64,000 bases of DNA from Protonemura montana (Eukaryota > Arthropoda > Insecta > Plecoptera > Nemouridae): NCBI GenBank assembly GCA_947568835.1, contig OX387603.1, positions 4,810,701-4,874,700 on the forward strand, written 5' to 3'. The notes beneath the pieces are model-generated. The model was not told the origin of the DNA, searched no databases, and saw only the letters and a program-made list of their open reading frames with translations. A program made the position numbers and the translations under genes. The number at the start of each line of letters is the position of its first letter. Position 1 is the first letter of the stretch. Below are positions 11,841-23,520 of this stretch, piece by piece.

Positions 11841-12739
11841 ATATTCACATCAAAGTGACTACAGATTGAGGAGGAATGAAATATTTAAGTTTATTTCGGC
11901 AAGTGGAGATTTTTTCAAAAAATAAACTTGTTAGCGACTGAGCGTCTGAGCGACTCGCTCCAACTCGCTTTCGTTAGCTACTGTACGTAATAAAGCGCAG
12001 CGCATCGACTTACGCGGGCTTCGGTTTCATTGACAGTATTTGTCTGATTGAGTTAAGACAAACCTTTTTGGAATCTTCGTGCTTAAGGGTATAGAATAAC
12101 AAATAACAGCTTTCAAAATTGTATTAACTGGTAGGATTTCGGCGTTAAAACACGTGCGTTATTTGTCACTCATTTGAACACATATGAAAAACAATTATTT
12201 TATTTGTAATTAGATAAGTAAGACGTCTGCAAACTTGGTACTCTCTCAAGATTAGTATTGTAGATGTAATAAAAATTGCGAACCACTCAATCTATTATTT
12301 CTCGGAAAACCAAAGGCGACAACAAAAAGGTGGTTTTCCCAGTTTCCCACAAATTTCCCAAAGAATAATTTTTTGAGTGTTATTTTATTAGTGACTCAGC
12401 AACACGTAAGAATAAAGCCAAACATATTAGCTCTAGTATCGATTTTCACATTCCATATGAACCCCCTTAACCTACAACATACTTGATTTCTAAAATTCTA
12501 CCTTCAATGTTACGGCCAGAAAAAACCGGAAAAAATGTGTCTGAAATCACTAGAGGTCTTTGCCCTTAATCACTTTTTAAAATGAAATCGCTTCGCAAAA
12601 TTGCTACATCACAAGGCAGCAACATTACACAACTACGTATAGCCGTTACCAAAGCCAAAAAGATAAGAATTTGAAGAAACAGAAAATAAAAATATTAGTA
12701 GCCGATGAAGCCACATTAACGGTTATTTCGGAAAATTGT
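11841..12739. other. No gene seen
   Basis: Mostly AT-rich unique sequence; no convincing ORF or repeat recognised. Confidence 0.45.
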
Positions 12740-12935
12740 TATTGGAACCAAAATATTGATTACAGAGCCGGAACCAGAACCAGAACCAAAATTCGTATTT
12801 TGCAAGAACCCGAAGCAGAACCAAAACCTAAATTCACAATATTTAAAAATCAGAACTAGAACTATTATTTAAAAAAAAATTGGAACCAGAACCGTAATTA
12901 AAAAAAAATGGAACCGGGACTGTTATCGATTTCGG
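12740..12935. repeat. Degenerate GGAACC-rich tract, right copy
   Basis: Imperfect CCAGAACCAGAACC-type repeats, the partner of the tract at 9480-9660. It abuts the exon-like unit at 13,000. Confidence 0.6.
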
Positions 12936-12999
12936 TTCGGATTTCTGGTACAAAATATGTCGAAAAAAGTCGATTTTCATTTACTTTTATCTCACTTAC

Positions 13000-13217
13000 C
13001 GGTATATTTAAAATTCCAAGATCTCAAAGATCACGAATTTCTATAAGTGATTCTCAGAGGATGTTGAACTGGAGCCTATCAAAGAGGAAGGCTGGCTCAG
13101 CACGAGAAGGTGGCAGCAATACATGCCACATGGTATTCCAGGGTGGAGAATCAAGTCGATCAGAGGTAGTTCAGATGTCTTCTAGCCATATTTGCAGCAA
13201 ATCAGGGACACCGCGAT
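13000..13217 (-). pseudogene. Tandem exon-like unit 2
   Basis: Acceptor CTCACACAG|ATCGCGGTG and donor TATACCG|GTAAGTGAG are both intact on the minus strand. The phase-0 frame reads IAVSLICCKYG and then stops. The parallel codons in unit 3 continue ([13 protein letters not shown]), so a single stop mutation has shortened this one. Downstream the unit still carries the IDLILHP-coding segment. Confidence 0.5.
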
Positions 13218-13295
13218 CTGTGTGAGTTAACAGTACATGAAACTGTGCACACAATATGTCAAAAAATGTACATTTTAATATATTACTTTACTTAC

Positions 13296-13674
13296 CAGAA
13301 AATATCAAATTGCAAGTCCTCAATGATTTCAAGGATCTCGAGAATCTTGAATATCTCGAAGGTCTCGAAGATCTTGAAGGTCTCGAAGATCTTGAAGGTC
13401 TCGAAGATCTTGAAGGTCTCGAAGATCTTGAAGGTCTCGAAGATCTTGAAGGTCTCGAAGATCTCGAAGATCGCAAGTATCTTAAAGATCTCGAGGATCT
13501 TGAAAGTCTCGAAGATTTCGAAGTGATGGTGGAAGGAATTTGAACTGGAGCCCACCAAGGGCCACAAGAGGAAGACGCTTCATTCCAGGGTGGAGAATCA
13601 AGTCGATCAGAGGGTGCTCAGTTGTCTTCAAGCCATTTTTGCAGCAAAACAGGGACACCGCGATCTGTGTAAGA
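13296..13674 (-). CDS. Tandem exon-like unit 3, 60-codon phase-0 tail
   Basis: The minus-strand acceptor TCTTACACAG|ATCGCG opens a phase-0 frame of 60 codons ending at TAA 13,492-13,494. It contains [30 protein letters not shown] and [10 protein letters not shown] consensus donor (TTTTCTG|GTAAGTAAAG) lies further down at 13,295. The unit can therefore be a terminal exon, or an internal exon in another phase. The SL-CCK, PLIDL and LHPGM codons recur in units 4 and 5. Function unknown. Confidence 0.45.
13345..13470. repeat. 18-bp minisatellite inside exon-like unit 3
   Basis: About six near-perfect copies of GATCTTGAAGGTCTCGAA, with degenerate copies on both sides. Because 18 is divisible by three, each frame gives a periodic peptide (for example FETFKI on the minus strand). 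Shorter runs occur at 9,255-9,335, 13,770-13,825, 14,110-14,165 and 14,400-14,475, always at the same place within the exon-like unit. Confidence 0.9.
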
Positions 13675-13747
13675 GTAAACGGTAAATGAAAATGTGCACA
13701 AAAAAAACCGAAAAACATCAATTTAACTATCTTTTTACTTCACTTGC

Positions 13748-14011
13748 CAGTGTATTTAAAATAGCAAGTCCTCGATGATCTCGAAGATCTCGAATATCTA
13801 GAAGATCTTGAAAGTCTCGAAAGTATCAAAGAACCCGATGTGATGCTGGGAGGAGGTTGAACTAGAGCCTACAAAGGACCACCACGGGGAAGACTGTCTC
13901 AAAACGATGAGATCGCAGAAAACCACGCAATGTTGCATTCCAGGGCAAAGAACCAAATCGATCTTAGGGCGGTCAGGCCTCTCTACAGCATCTCTGCAGA
14001 AAAACAGGGAC
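13748..14011 (-). CDS. Tandem exon-like unit 4
   Basis: The acceptor is TTCACATAG|GTCCCTG. The donor is a GC variant (ACACTG|GCAAGTGAAG). After the acceptor the frame offset by one base reads SLFFCRDAVERPDRPK, IDLVLCPGM and WWSFVGSSSTSS and remains open to 13,798. Relative to unit 5 five bases are missing just after the acceptor, which shifts the frame but keeps the family motif readable. Coding status uncertain. Confidence 0.4.
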
Positions 14012-14092
14012 CTATGTGAATTAACATTACATGAGAATGTGTACAAAACATGCCGAACAATACAAAATTAAATATATTTTTACTTCACTTAC

Positions 14093-14291
14093 CAGTACAT
14101 GTCAAATTCCAAGTCATCAAAGGTCTCGAAGTTATCAACTATCTCGAAAATCTCAAAGGTCTCGAAGTTATGGTGGAAGGATTAAGGGCACCCCAGAGAA
14201 GTAGCTGCATTCCAGGGTGAAGAACCAAGTCGATTAGAGGGCGTTCAGATCTTTTCAAGTCATCTTTGCAGCAAAGCAAGGACACCACGAC
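14093..14291 (-). CDS. Tandem exon-like unit 5, 50-codon phase-0 tail
   Basis: Acceptor TTTCACATAG|GTCGTGGTG and donor GTACTG|GTAAGTGAAG are intact. The phase-0 frame runs 50 codons to TAG at 14,139-14,141: VVVSLLCCKDDLKRSE, PLIDLVLHPGM, LLLWGALNPS. Its agreement with unit 3 at SL-CCK, PLID and LHPGM, despite considerable DNA divergence, is the best sign that this frame has been translated. Confidence 0.5.
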
Positions 14292-14378
14292 CTATGTGAA
14301 AAAACAGTTAATATAGATTTGCACAAAATATGCCGAAAAAAATGGCAAAATCTTTGAATGTATTTTTACTTCACTTAC

Positions 14379-14614
14379 CAGTTAATTTCAAATTCCAAGC
14401 CATCGAAGATCTTGAAGATCTTAAAGATCTCGAAGGTCTCGACGGTCTCGAAAATCTTGTAGGTCTCGAAGATCTCAAAGTGACGTTATGATGAGATTCA
14501 GCTAGCAGGATCAGAAATGAAATAATCTGAACTGTCAGGCAGGGTCCTCTTCATGTCTGCGTTGGGGCACGGTGCTGCGTCAGCATCAACTTCACTAATT
14601 AATTGCGTGGCGAT
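14379..14614 (-). CDS. Tandem exon-like unit 6, 38-codon phase-0 tail
   Basis: The acceptor CTCATTTCAG|ATCGCCACG starts a phase-0 frame of 38 codons, stop 14,498-14,500: IATQLISEVDADAAPCP, NADMKRTLPDSSDYF. A donor (TTAACTG|GTAAGTGAAG) lies at 14,378. The 3' half is minisatellite-like as in the other units, but the coding part differs and instead resembles the Y exons of the 15-31 kb array (MK then a D..DY pattern). It may bridge the two families. Function unknown. Confidence 0.45.
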
Positions 14615-14619
14615 CTGAA

Positions 14620-15269
14620 ATGAGCACAAAAAATCAGCATTTTACTCTGTTACTCTTGTATCCCGTTACGATATTAAAGTGTCAGGTGGACTCCGTTGAT
14701 AGCAAACAGGCGTTGGCAAAAATATTTCTTAAATGGCACAGCCATACTCGAAAGGACGTTTTCTCACAGTTCTTTCAAAACGCTCCAACGAGGTAGCCCT
14801 GTCGGTGCGTTTAACGAAGAAAAGGGTAAGCTTTGAAGATTTGAACCACAAGTCAATCAAAGATATAAGTAACTTTAGGTAAAGTGTCCAGCTCATGCTT
14901 GTGTTACACAGGTGTTCCTTGTGTGTGGCCCGATAAATTGGAAAAAGATTGCAAAGTTTAGCGCTAGAATTTGCATACCCAACGTTTTCCAGATAAGAGA
15001 AGATGAAGTTATACTGTGTACAATATAAATAGAAGCAAAATGACAGTTGCTAAGCATGTATAAAGCAGTCATCTCACTGGATATTAAACTTACATGCAGT
15101 TGACCTTATCAGCAATGTGTGGTATGAACACCGCATCTCTACCAATCATGTCGTGACAAGTGCAGATGTCCAAGGCACTCAGCGACTCAGCAGTAATCAT
15201 CAAAATCTTTCATTATCTTCATGCCAGCTTACAGCTGGCAAGGAAAATAGCAGATCGGGAAGCAAACAT
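14620..15269. other. Spacer with a diverged Y-exon remnant
   Basis: At 15,150-15,240 the minus strand resembles exon Y of the array (MKIMKDFDDYC against MKMVEDFEDYP) but the upstream frame is broken. The rest is unassigned. Confidence 0.4.
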
Positions 15270-16201
15270 GAAACATTCCAAAACAAAACGAAAAGTATGG
15301 CATTAGTGAGGCAAGTGTAGGAGAGTCATATACAATTTGAGATAAGTAATTATCATGCTGCAGAATAATTATGTAATTAACGAATTTACCTACATGATTT
15401 CCAAAAGACTTCTAATATTCAGAGTTTTCTTGCATGTGCTTCTGTTTTCGTCATTTCACTATCTTCAAGCACTCACTTGGCACACGAGTTGGGAAATAAC
15501 TTCCCGTAATCGCGATACCGGTGAGCACGTGCTCTTTGTACGACAGGAGCAGTTGCTCAAACTGTCCCTGGGGCGGTGCACCCCGTAAAAGGCAAGGTCC
15601 ACCCACGTGAAGCGATGAGTTTACTCTTGCATGACATACTTCTAGGACGGTCAAGGAATTAGCGCTACATGTGTGTGTATTCCCCCCAAAACGGCCGAGC
15701 TCGCTTAACGCGAGCTGTGCAGAACGCCCCCATACAACGATGCTGGAAGATCTCGAAGTTCTGCGTTGTCGCTTGATTAGGCGCGCTGGAACTTACTAAA
15801 CTAAGGAGCCTAGACTGAACCGGAAAATTGGTGCGCACTATTTCAAAGGCTAATGGTGGGAGACAAGTTGTCCTATTTCATTTCTAGTAACTGACAATGA
15901 TGATTTCATAAGTTAAAAGTCTTGGTCACTATAAGTTCATCTATTTTTAAAAGAAGCATAAATTTCATACTAAATGCTAAAATGTGAAAACCCAACAGAA
16001 GGAGTTAATCTCATGAAATTGGGAAAATAAAATTAGTGGTACAGAAAACCACACTTTACATCAATTACTACTCACTTCTTTTATGTGCTATTTCCTTTAT
16101 CTACTGTTTTGAATTGAAGTGTATATAACTGGGCTATTGCTGTATGTCCCTAATTGAACCTGACAAACCTATTCTACCTTCGATCACTCTCTCCGTTACA
16201 G

Positions 16202-16321
16202 AACCGTGCTTTGAAGTCGGTAGACGGACAGAGCATCTGATTCACCTACCCACTTCCTTGTGGATACCAACCCGATGCTACCTTGCATCAATGGCTCGTT
16301 CAGGTCTGGGGATATTGAAAG
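16202..16321 (+). CDS. Exon A of array unit 1 (phase 1-1)
   Basis: Bordered by acceptor CTCCGTTACAG and donor GAAAG|GTACGA; 120 bases in phase 1-1. The frame reads PCFEVGRRTEHLIHLP, TSLWIPTRCYLASMAR and SGLGILK. The same frame continues upstream to an ATG at 16,144, and a TATATAAC box lies at 16,121, so this could instead be a first exon. Between units the protein is unchanged while one codon differs synonymously (CCA/CCT), which fits constraint. Function unknown. Confidence 0.5.
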
Positions 16322-17671
16322 GTACGATCTTACGTATTATTTTCTCTAAGGTACGATACTACTGTTAAGAGACATCCAGGTAATGTGAGGGTAGGGTGGC
16401 GACTAGCAGGGGTTGATTTGAGTGATCGAGCTTGTTTCTAGCTAAAATGGGACTGTACTACGGGGATTGGGCGATCGTGGACGTCTCTTCAGGACCACGG
16501 AACTGATGCTAGGTAAACTGGAAAGGCAATAGACACCCAAGTGTGCAGGGACGCATTGCAACCCCAAGGGCCAATGCGCCCACTGGATGAATTTGTCAGT
16601 TATTATCACATCCTACGTTCAGCCATCAGTTCGGTGAACATTTGCAAGAGTTCGACACTCTGTAGTTGAGCTAAAATACATCCTAAGAGCCAGCCAGCGG
16701 GCATCTTTGAATGACGGACAGTAGAGCATTCGGGCTCTTAATGTCGTCAGCTAAAAATGGGATCCTGCCTGACCTCTTCACGCTTGCTGTAACGGGACAC
16801 AAAGACAAAATGCAAGAAACAAAATACAAGCATGAAATGAAATTACCAGCTGAAAGAAAGTGTGTCCCCTGTAGCAGCAATTCCTCAACCTGCCCTTTAC
16901 TTGCCTTATTACTCATGTTTAACCTTAGTGTGTGAAGCTTGAAGAATCGTCAGCAACCTCCAAGCTGCAGTCCATGTGAGGCCATCGCCCGCAGTCTTGA
17001 AGCTTAGAACTCCGAACAGGTGAGGGGAGGAGAGCAGCACGCTGTCACTAAAGTCCATTGTCACACGCATATTTCCACTGTCACACGATATTTTATACTG
17101 ACACACGAATTTAAAACCCGGCCGCTAGACCTCCAATGGCTGCGTGGGTTGATACGTTCACTCGCGATTACTCGACGTTATATTTTAATACTGGTAGAAC
17201 AATACGTGAATCTGCCAGAATAAAACTAACACCAGCAAGCTTCTTGAGATAATCACAGACGTCGTTCCTCTGTCTGACATGATCTCTGGCTAAATGTTGC
17301 GATACTTTGGGTTTAGTCCTTGCAGAAATGAGCCCGAGTCTGATCTTGAAGTTGTCTGGGTAAACCCCCGAGAACAATTTGATCGCAGAACTTGGCGTTT
17401 TCAGTAGTCGACGGCATCAATATCTGACCGCTCGAGTGCTAGAACATAGTCCAGAATAATATTTAAAGCATGTCAAGAAAAAGATAAATCTTCATAAGAT
17501 ACTTTAACTCATTGTGCTATCTGTTGTGTAAACAGTGCATTGTCGAGTAATTAAAATCAATTACTAATTAAATATAATGTGTGTTATATCTATTATCGTA
17601 ATGATTTTTCTAAATAACTCAGATATTTATTGTGTAGGTAATTGAGTTTTGATATCACTCTGATATTGCAG

Positions 17672-17901
17672 GGTTCCTTCACAGAAAGCCAGTGGTTCCT
17701 GCTTGTCATAGAGCCTGGGATTCGATGCTGGCTGATGAACCGTACTCTGCCGCAGTCTTGGAACAGCCGCCGACCACCGCAGGAAAACGAGGGACTTTGG
17801 AAGACCCTCACCTTCAATGTTGTGATGGCCACGATATGCAGTCAACAGCGTTAATCTCTGGCTGCATAGATGCTAGGGCAATGACACGAAAGATTTTTTA
17901 A
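17672..17901 (+). CDS. Exon B of array unit 1, 75-codon terminal exon
   Basis: Acceptor CTGATATTGCAG opens a phase-1 frame compatible with exon A (G|GG gives Gly). It runs FLHRKPVVPACHRAWDS, MLADEPYSAAVLEQPP, DPHLQCCDGHDMQST and ends with TAA at 17,899-17,901. An AATAAATTC box at about 17,928 could serve polyadenylation. The frame is open in all three full units. All ten base differences from unit 2 change amino acids, affecting seven codons. Family unknown. Confidence 0.5.
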
Positions 17902-18050
17902 GGCATGGCCCAATATATAATTTGACTAATAAATTCAAACTGGTTCCATTGTCATTTATTACCAGTGTCTTTACTAACTTATATCATAAGGATATTACTT
18001 AATTAGTAATGTATTAAATATGTAGGCAAATCATTTTGGTTTCTTCTTAG

Positions 18051-18943
18051 GGTTGCTCTGTTATTCACGGCCAGGAAGATGTTCTCGCTATTCGATTCTG
18101 GCCAAAGAACTGTACTCTGCCGCAGTCCTGGTCCGGCCGCCAACGGCGTAATCTCCTGCTGCATAGGTGCTAGGACAATATAAAGATTGTTATTAAAAGC
18201 TGGGCATGTGATCTGATTTTACTAATAAATTCAAACTGGTACCATGTTCATTTACTACCAGTGTCCGTAATACTTAATATCATAAGGATTTTAGTTAATA
18301 AGTAATGTATTTAATATGTAGGCAAATCATTTTAGTTTCTTCTTAGCGTTGCACCGTTATTTCACGGCCAGGATGATGTTCTCGCTATTTGATTCTGGCC
18401 AAAGAGCTGTACTCTGCCCCAGTCCTGGTCCAGCCGCCGACGGCGTACTATCCTGCTGCATAGGTGCTAGGACAATATAAAGATTGTTATTATAAGCTGG
18501 GCATGTGATCTGATTTTACTAATAAATTCAAACTGGTACCATGTTCATTTACTACCAGTGTCCGTAATACTTAATATCATAAGGATTTTACTTAATTAGT
18601 AATGTCTTAAATATGTAGGCAAATCATTTTGGTTTCTTCTTAGGGTTGCTCTGTTATTCACGGCCAGGATGATGTTCTCGCTATTTGATTCTGGCCAAAG
18701 AACTGTACTCTGCCGCAGTCCTGGTCCGGCCGCCGACGGCGTTATCTCATGCTGCATAGGTGCTAGGACAATATAAAGATTGTTGTTAAAAGCTGGGCAT
18801 GTGATCTGATTTTACTAATAAATTCAAACTGGTACCATGTTCATTAACTACCAGTGTCCGTAATACTTAATATCATAAGGATTTTACTTAATTAGTAATG
18901 TATTTAATATTTAGGCAATTTATTTTGGTTTCTTCTTGACTTT
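18051..18943 (+). repeat. Three B-like exon copies, about 297-bp period (unit 1)
   Basis: Each copy begins after TTTCTTCTTAG and resembles the middle of exon B (GAACTGTACTCTGCCGCAGTC), then AATAAATTCAAACTGGTACC. In phase 1 the copy at 18,051 gives a 32-codon tail (LLCYSRPGRCSRYSILAKEL) ending at 18,151. The copy at 18,347 has a shifted frame yet stays open 43 codons to 18,480 (LHRYFTARMMFSLFDSGQRA). The copy at 18,644 stops after 8 codons. They look like duplicated, diverging alternative terminal exons. Confidence 0.5.
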
Positions 18944-18949
18944 GCAGGG

Positions 18950-19006
18950 CATCTCAAGATGTGTCCACGAACAGGGAGAGGTGCTCGCACGGTCAAGTCT
19001 TGAATC
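18950..19006 (+). CDS. Exon C candidate, unit 1
   Basis: A strong acceptor (TTCTTGACTTTGCAG) is followed in phase 1 by HLKMCPRTGRGARTVKS and a stop. The phase-0 alternative is longer (GISRCVHEQGEVLARSSLES and on) and reaches a donor-like G|GTATGG at 19,133, but has a stop in units 2 and 3. Which frame is used, if any, is open. Equivalents begin at about 23,529 and 28,418. Confidence 0.3.
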
Positions 19007-19495
19007 TCTGGTTGGAACTTTGGCGACAAGTCACATTCATTCGCTGTCAAGGAACAGCTGCAGACTGAGGATGTACGACTCGAGGGCCCCGGAACTGTCT
19101 CGTGATGGAACACTCTCTCGCTGCCGGCTGGGTATGGAATAGTTTTTATTCAATACAGAGGAAAATCAAATTAAAATGAGGAGGACTTAAAAATGACAAG
19201 CAAATGTTTTTTTTAGATTTGATTTCAATTACCATTCTTGTCTGCTTCGATTGATAGTCTTGTCACTTCTGCAACTTAATAGAAAAGATCGCAATGTTCT
19301 GTGTCTGGGGCTTAGAACCTTTCATTCCCCGGATAACAGATGATTACGAAACTGCAAAAGATGGATACAAGTCACGTGACAATTCCTTGGCAAGTAAAGG
19401 GCAGTCAGCTTACTGCATTTATTGACTTACACGCTGTCGATCTCTTCATCAACATGAGGTGAGAGACATCCACGAACGACTAATCTAGAGTTGAA

Positions 19496-19606
19496 TTAGC
19501 AGTGCAGACGTCCAAGGCAGTCAGCGACTCGGGGGTAGTCTTCAAAATCTTCTACCATCTTCATGCGTTGGGTTGCAGGCAGAGTTGTCTTTTGTTGGCT
19601 TTCCGT
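19496..19606 (-). CDS. Exon Y of array unit 1, 36-codon terminal exon
   Basis: The minus-strand acceptor CTTGCTGCAG opens a phase-0 frame ending at TAA 19,496-19,498. The peptide is TESQQKTTLPATQRMK, then MVEDFEDYPRVADCLG. It fits directly onto exon X, whose donor leaves phase 0; the intron is 267 bases. Only one base differs from units 2 and 3, and it is synonymous. Confidence 0.55.
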   Translation of the reverse strand, partial: TESQQKTTLPATQRMKMVEDFEDYPRVADCLGRLHC

Positions 19607-19873
19607 CTGCAGCAAGAAAATGAATCATAATTAGATCAACTTGAGCTGAGTCAGTCCCATGGATTGGTGCAGATATTTAAGTACTTCCAGCGCACCTTGA
19701 ATCCTTGAAAAGGTTTGATGACGTATAAATTATGAGTTTTACAGCAAGTTGAGGAATACTGCTTAGGGTATTGATATCATGAAATACAAAATAAGAAGTT
19801 CTTGATTAAATTTCGGTAAAGGTACTATCATCTGTTATCTAGCAAACAGTAATAATACAAGGTTTTTCCTGAC

Positions 19874-19997
19874 CTTGCTGAAGTAGTTTCGCAACAGTTT
19901 TACAGAAACTGCCCAGGACAGAGTTCTGTTGGTGATTGTGAGGCTGACGTTTTGCAATGCAGACCATGTTGTTTCAACACCACCAAATGGCCAAAAA
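19874..19997 (-). CDS. Exon X of array unit 1 (phase 2-0)
   Basis: A classic polypyrimidine acceptor (TTGTTTTATTTGCAG) and a donor AGCAAG|GTCAGG border 124 bases. The frame reads FWPFGGVETTWSALQN, VSLTITNRTLSWAVSV, KLLRNYFSK. NVS and NRT are potential N-glycosylation sites. The two differences from units 2 and 3 are both synonymous. The TGCAGTTTTTGG at its start also opens exon E4 at 54.16 kb. No upstream exon with the required 2-base overhang could be proven. Confidence 0.55.
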
Positions 19998-21109
19998 CTG
20001 CAAATAAAACAAAGGTTTGTCATTATTTTGGCTTATTTTTTTCAGAAATGTATTATCGAGTTTGAAGATATACCTTTGCTTTTTGATGGGCTGACATCGA
20101 ACCAAAAGAAATCCGAATGAATCGTCAGCGGCTTGCAGACTAGTTCTCGCAGCTCAAAGCTGACAGGTCAAGACTCCAAGATGTGCACATGGAACATTCC
20201 AAAACAAAACGAAAAGGATTGCATTAGTGAGGCAAGTGTACGAGAGTCATGTAGGTACTTAAGTAAGAATTTGAGATAAGTCATTATTATGCTACAGAAT
20301 AATTATGTATTTAACAAATTTACGTACATGATTTCCAAAAGACTTCAAATCTTCAGAGTTTTCTTGCAAGTGCTTCTGTTTTCATCATTTCACTATCTTC
20401 AAGCACTCACTTGGCACACGAGTTGGGAAATAACTTCCCGTAATCGCGATACCGTCGAGCACGTGCTCCTTGTACGACAGGAGCTTTTGCTCAAACTGTC
20501 CCTGGGGCGGTGCACCCCGTAAAAGGCAAGGTCCACCCACGTGAAGCGATGAGTTTACTCTTGCATGACATACTTCTAGGACGGTCAAGGAATTAGCGCT
20601 ACATGTGTGTGTATTCCCCCCAAAATAGCCGAGCTCGCTAAGCGCGAGCTGTGCAGAACGCCCCCATACAACGATGCTGGAAGATCTCGAAGTTCTGCGT
20701 AGGCGCTTGATTGGGCGCGCTTTAACTTACTACACTAAGGAGCCTAGACTGAACCGGAAAATTGGTGCGCACTAGTTGTCCTTTTTCATTTCTAGTAACT
20801 GACAATTATAATTTCATAATTAAAAAGTCTTGGTCACTATAAGTTCATCTATTTTTAAAAGAAGCATAAATTTCATACTAAATGCTAAAATGTGAAAACC
20901 CAACAGAAGGAGTTAATCTTATTAAATTGGGAAAATAAAATTAGTGGTACAGAAAACCACGTTTTACATCAATTACTATTCACTTCTGTTATGTGCTATT
21001 TCCTTTATCTACTGTTTTGAATTGAAGTGTATATAACTGGGCTATTGCTGTATGTCCCTAATTGAACCTGACAAACCTATTCTACCTTCGATCACTCTCT
21101 CCGTTACAG

Positions 21110-21229
21110 AACCGTGCTTTGAAGTCGGTAGACGGACAGAGCATCTGATTCACCTACCCACTTCCTTGTGGATACCTACCCGATGCTACCTTGCATCAAT
21201 GGCTCGTTCAGGTCTGGGGATATTGAAAG
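21110..21229 (+). CDS. Exon A of array unit 2
   Basis: Identical in protein to the unit-1 exon, same borders and phase. A TATATAAC box lies 80 bases upstream at about 21,030. Confidence 0.5.
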
Positions 21230-22550
21230 GTACGATACTACTGTTAAGAGACATCCAGGTAATGTGAGGGTAGGGTGGCGACTAGCAGGGGTTGATTTGA
21301 GTGATCGAGCTTGTTTCTAGCTAAAATGGGACTGTACTACGGGGATTGGGCGATCGTGGACGTCTCTTCAGGACCACGGAACTGATGCTAGGTAAACTGG
21401 AAAGGCAATAGACACCCAAGTGTGCAGGGACGCATTGCAACCCCAAGGGCCAATGCGCCCACTGGATGAATTTGTCAGTTATTATCACATCCTACGTTCA
21501 GCCATCAGTTCGGTGAACATTTGCAAGAGTTCGACACTCTGTAGTTGAGCTAAAATACATCCTAAGAGCCAGCCAGCGGGCATCTTTGAATGACGGACAG
21601 TAGAGCATTCGGGCTCTTAATGTCGTCAGCTAAAAATGGGATCCTGCCTGACCTCTTCACGCTTGCTGTAACGGGACACAAAGACAAAATGCAAGAAACA
21701 AAATACAAGCATGAAATGAAATTACCAGCTGAAAGAAAGTGTGTCCCCTGTAGCAGCAATTCCTCAACCTGCCCTTCACTTGCCTTATTACTCATGTTTA
21801 ACCTTAGTGTGTGAAGCTTGAAGAATCGTCAGCAACCTCCAAGCTGCAGTCCATGTGAGGCCATCGCCCGCAGTCTTGAAGCTTAGAACTCCGAACAGGT
21901 GAGGGGAGGAGAGCAGCACGCTGTCACTTAAGTCCATTGTCACACGCATATTTCCACTGTCACACGATATTTTATACTGACACACGAATTTAAAACCCGG
22001 CCGCTAGACCTCCAATGGCTGCGTGGGTTGGTACGTTCACTCGCGATTACTCGACGTTATATTTTAATACGGGTAGAACAATACGTGAATCTGCCAGAAT
22101 AAAACTAACACCAGCAAGCTTCTTGAGATAATCACAGACGTCGTTCCTCTGTCTGACTTGATCTCTGGCTAAATGTTGCGATACTTTGGGTTTAGTCCTT
22201 GCAGAAATGAGCCCGAGTCTGATATTGAAGTTGTCTGGGTAAACCCCCGAGAACGATTTGATCGCGGAACTTGGCGTTTTCAGTAGTCGACGGCATCAAT
22301 ATCTGACCGCTCCAGTGCTAGAACATAGTCCAGAATAATATTTAAAGCATGTCAAGAAAAAGATAAATCTTCATAAGATACTTTAACTCATTGTGCTATC
22401 TGTTGTGTAAACAGTGCATTGTCGAGTAATTAAAATCAATTACTAATGAAATATAATGTGTGTTATATCTATTATCGTAATGATTTTTCTAAATAACTCA
22501 GATATTTTTTGTGTAGGTAATTGAGTTTTGATATCACTCTGGTATTGCAG

Positions 22551-22780
22551 GGTTCCTTCACAGAAAGCTAGTGGTTCCTGCTCGTCATAGAGCCTATGAT
22601 TCGATGCTGGCTGATGAACCGTACTCTGCCGCAAACTTGGAACAGCCGCCGACCACCGCAGGAAAAGTAGGGACTTTGGAAGACCCTCACCTTCAATGTT
22701 GTGATGGCTACGATATGCAGTCAACAGCGTTAATCTCTGGCTGCATAGATGCTAGGGCAATGACAGGAAAGATTTTTTAA
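22551..22780 (+). CDS. Exon B of array unit 2
   Basis: Same length and frame as unit 1 with replacements Pro-Leu, Cys-Arg, Trp-Tyr, Val-Asn, Arg-Val, His-Tyr and Arg-Gly, and no synonymous change. The stop position is preserved. Confidence 0.5.
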
Positions 22781-22930
22781 GGCATGGCCCAATATATAAT
22801 TTGACTAATAAATTCAAACTGGTTCCATTGTCATTTATTACCAGTGTCTTTACTAACTTATATCATAAGGAAATTACTTAATTAGAAATGTATTAAATAT
22901 GTAGGCAAATCATTTTGGTTTCTTCTTAGG

Positions 22931-23520
22931 GTTGCTCTGTTATTCACGGCCAGGAAGATGTTTCGCTATTTGATTCTGGCCAAAGAACTGTACTCTGCCG
23001 CAGTCCTGGTCCGGCCGCCGACGGCGTAATCTCCTGCTGCATAGGTGCTAGGACAATATAAAGAATGTCATTAAAAGCTGGGCATGAGATCTGATTTTAC
23101 TAATAAATGCAAACTGGTACCATGTTCATTTACTACCAGTGTCCGTAATACTTAATATCATATGGATTTTACTTAATAAGTAATGTATTTAATATGTAGG
23201 CAAATCATTTTAGTTTCTTCTTAGCGTTTCTCTGTTATTCACGGCCAGGAAGATGTTCCGCTATTTGATTCTGGCCAAAGAACTGTACTCTGCCGCAGTC
23301 CTGGTCCGGCCGCCGACGGCGTAATCTCATGCTGCATAGGTGTTAGGACAATATAAAGATTGTTGTTAAAAGCTGGGCATGTAATCTAATTTTACTAATA
23401 AATTCAAACTGGTACCATGTTCATTTATTACCAGTGTCCGTAATACTTAATATCATAAGGATTTTACTTAATTAGTAATGTATTTAATATTTAGGCAATT
23501 TATTTTGGTTTCTTCTTGAC
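22931..23520 (+). repeat. Two B-like exon copies (unit 2)
   Basis: The copies start at about 22,931 and 23,224 after the same CTTCTTAG acceptor. Phase-1 reading gives tails of about 13 codons (LLCYSRPGRCFAI, FLCYSRPGRCSAI), short because one base is missing compared with unit 1. Confidence 0.45.

Larger units (their letters stand above)
15270..20187. repeat. Tandem array unit 1 (about 4.92 kb)
   Basis: Starts near the AACATTCCAAAACAAAACGAAAAG segment and repeats at 20,188. It contains exon A (16,202-16,321), exon B (17,672-17,901), three B-like exons (starts 18,051, 18,347, 18,644), a C candidate (18,950) and minus-strand exons Y (19,496-19,606) and X (19,874-19,997). It is the most diverged of the units. 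Confidence 0.9.

Noticed and set aside
13256..13567. Long plus and minus frames with LEDLEG or FETFKI periods as repeat proteins
   Set aside because: The 18-bp minisatellite keeps several frames open on both strands. Only the stretch after the acceptor (13,492-13,674) shows motif conservation with other units.
16683..16935. Overlapping 74-77 codon ORFs on both strands of each array unit
   Set aside because: Both frames change amino acids between units and neither is bordered by a convincing acceptor and donor pair, so strand and coding status cannot be decided.
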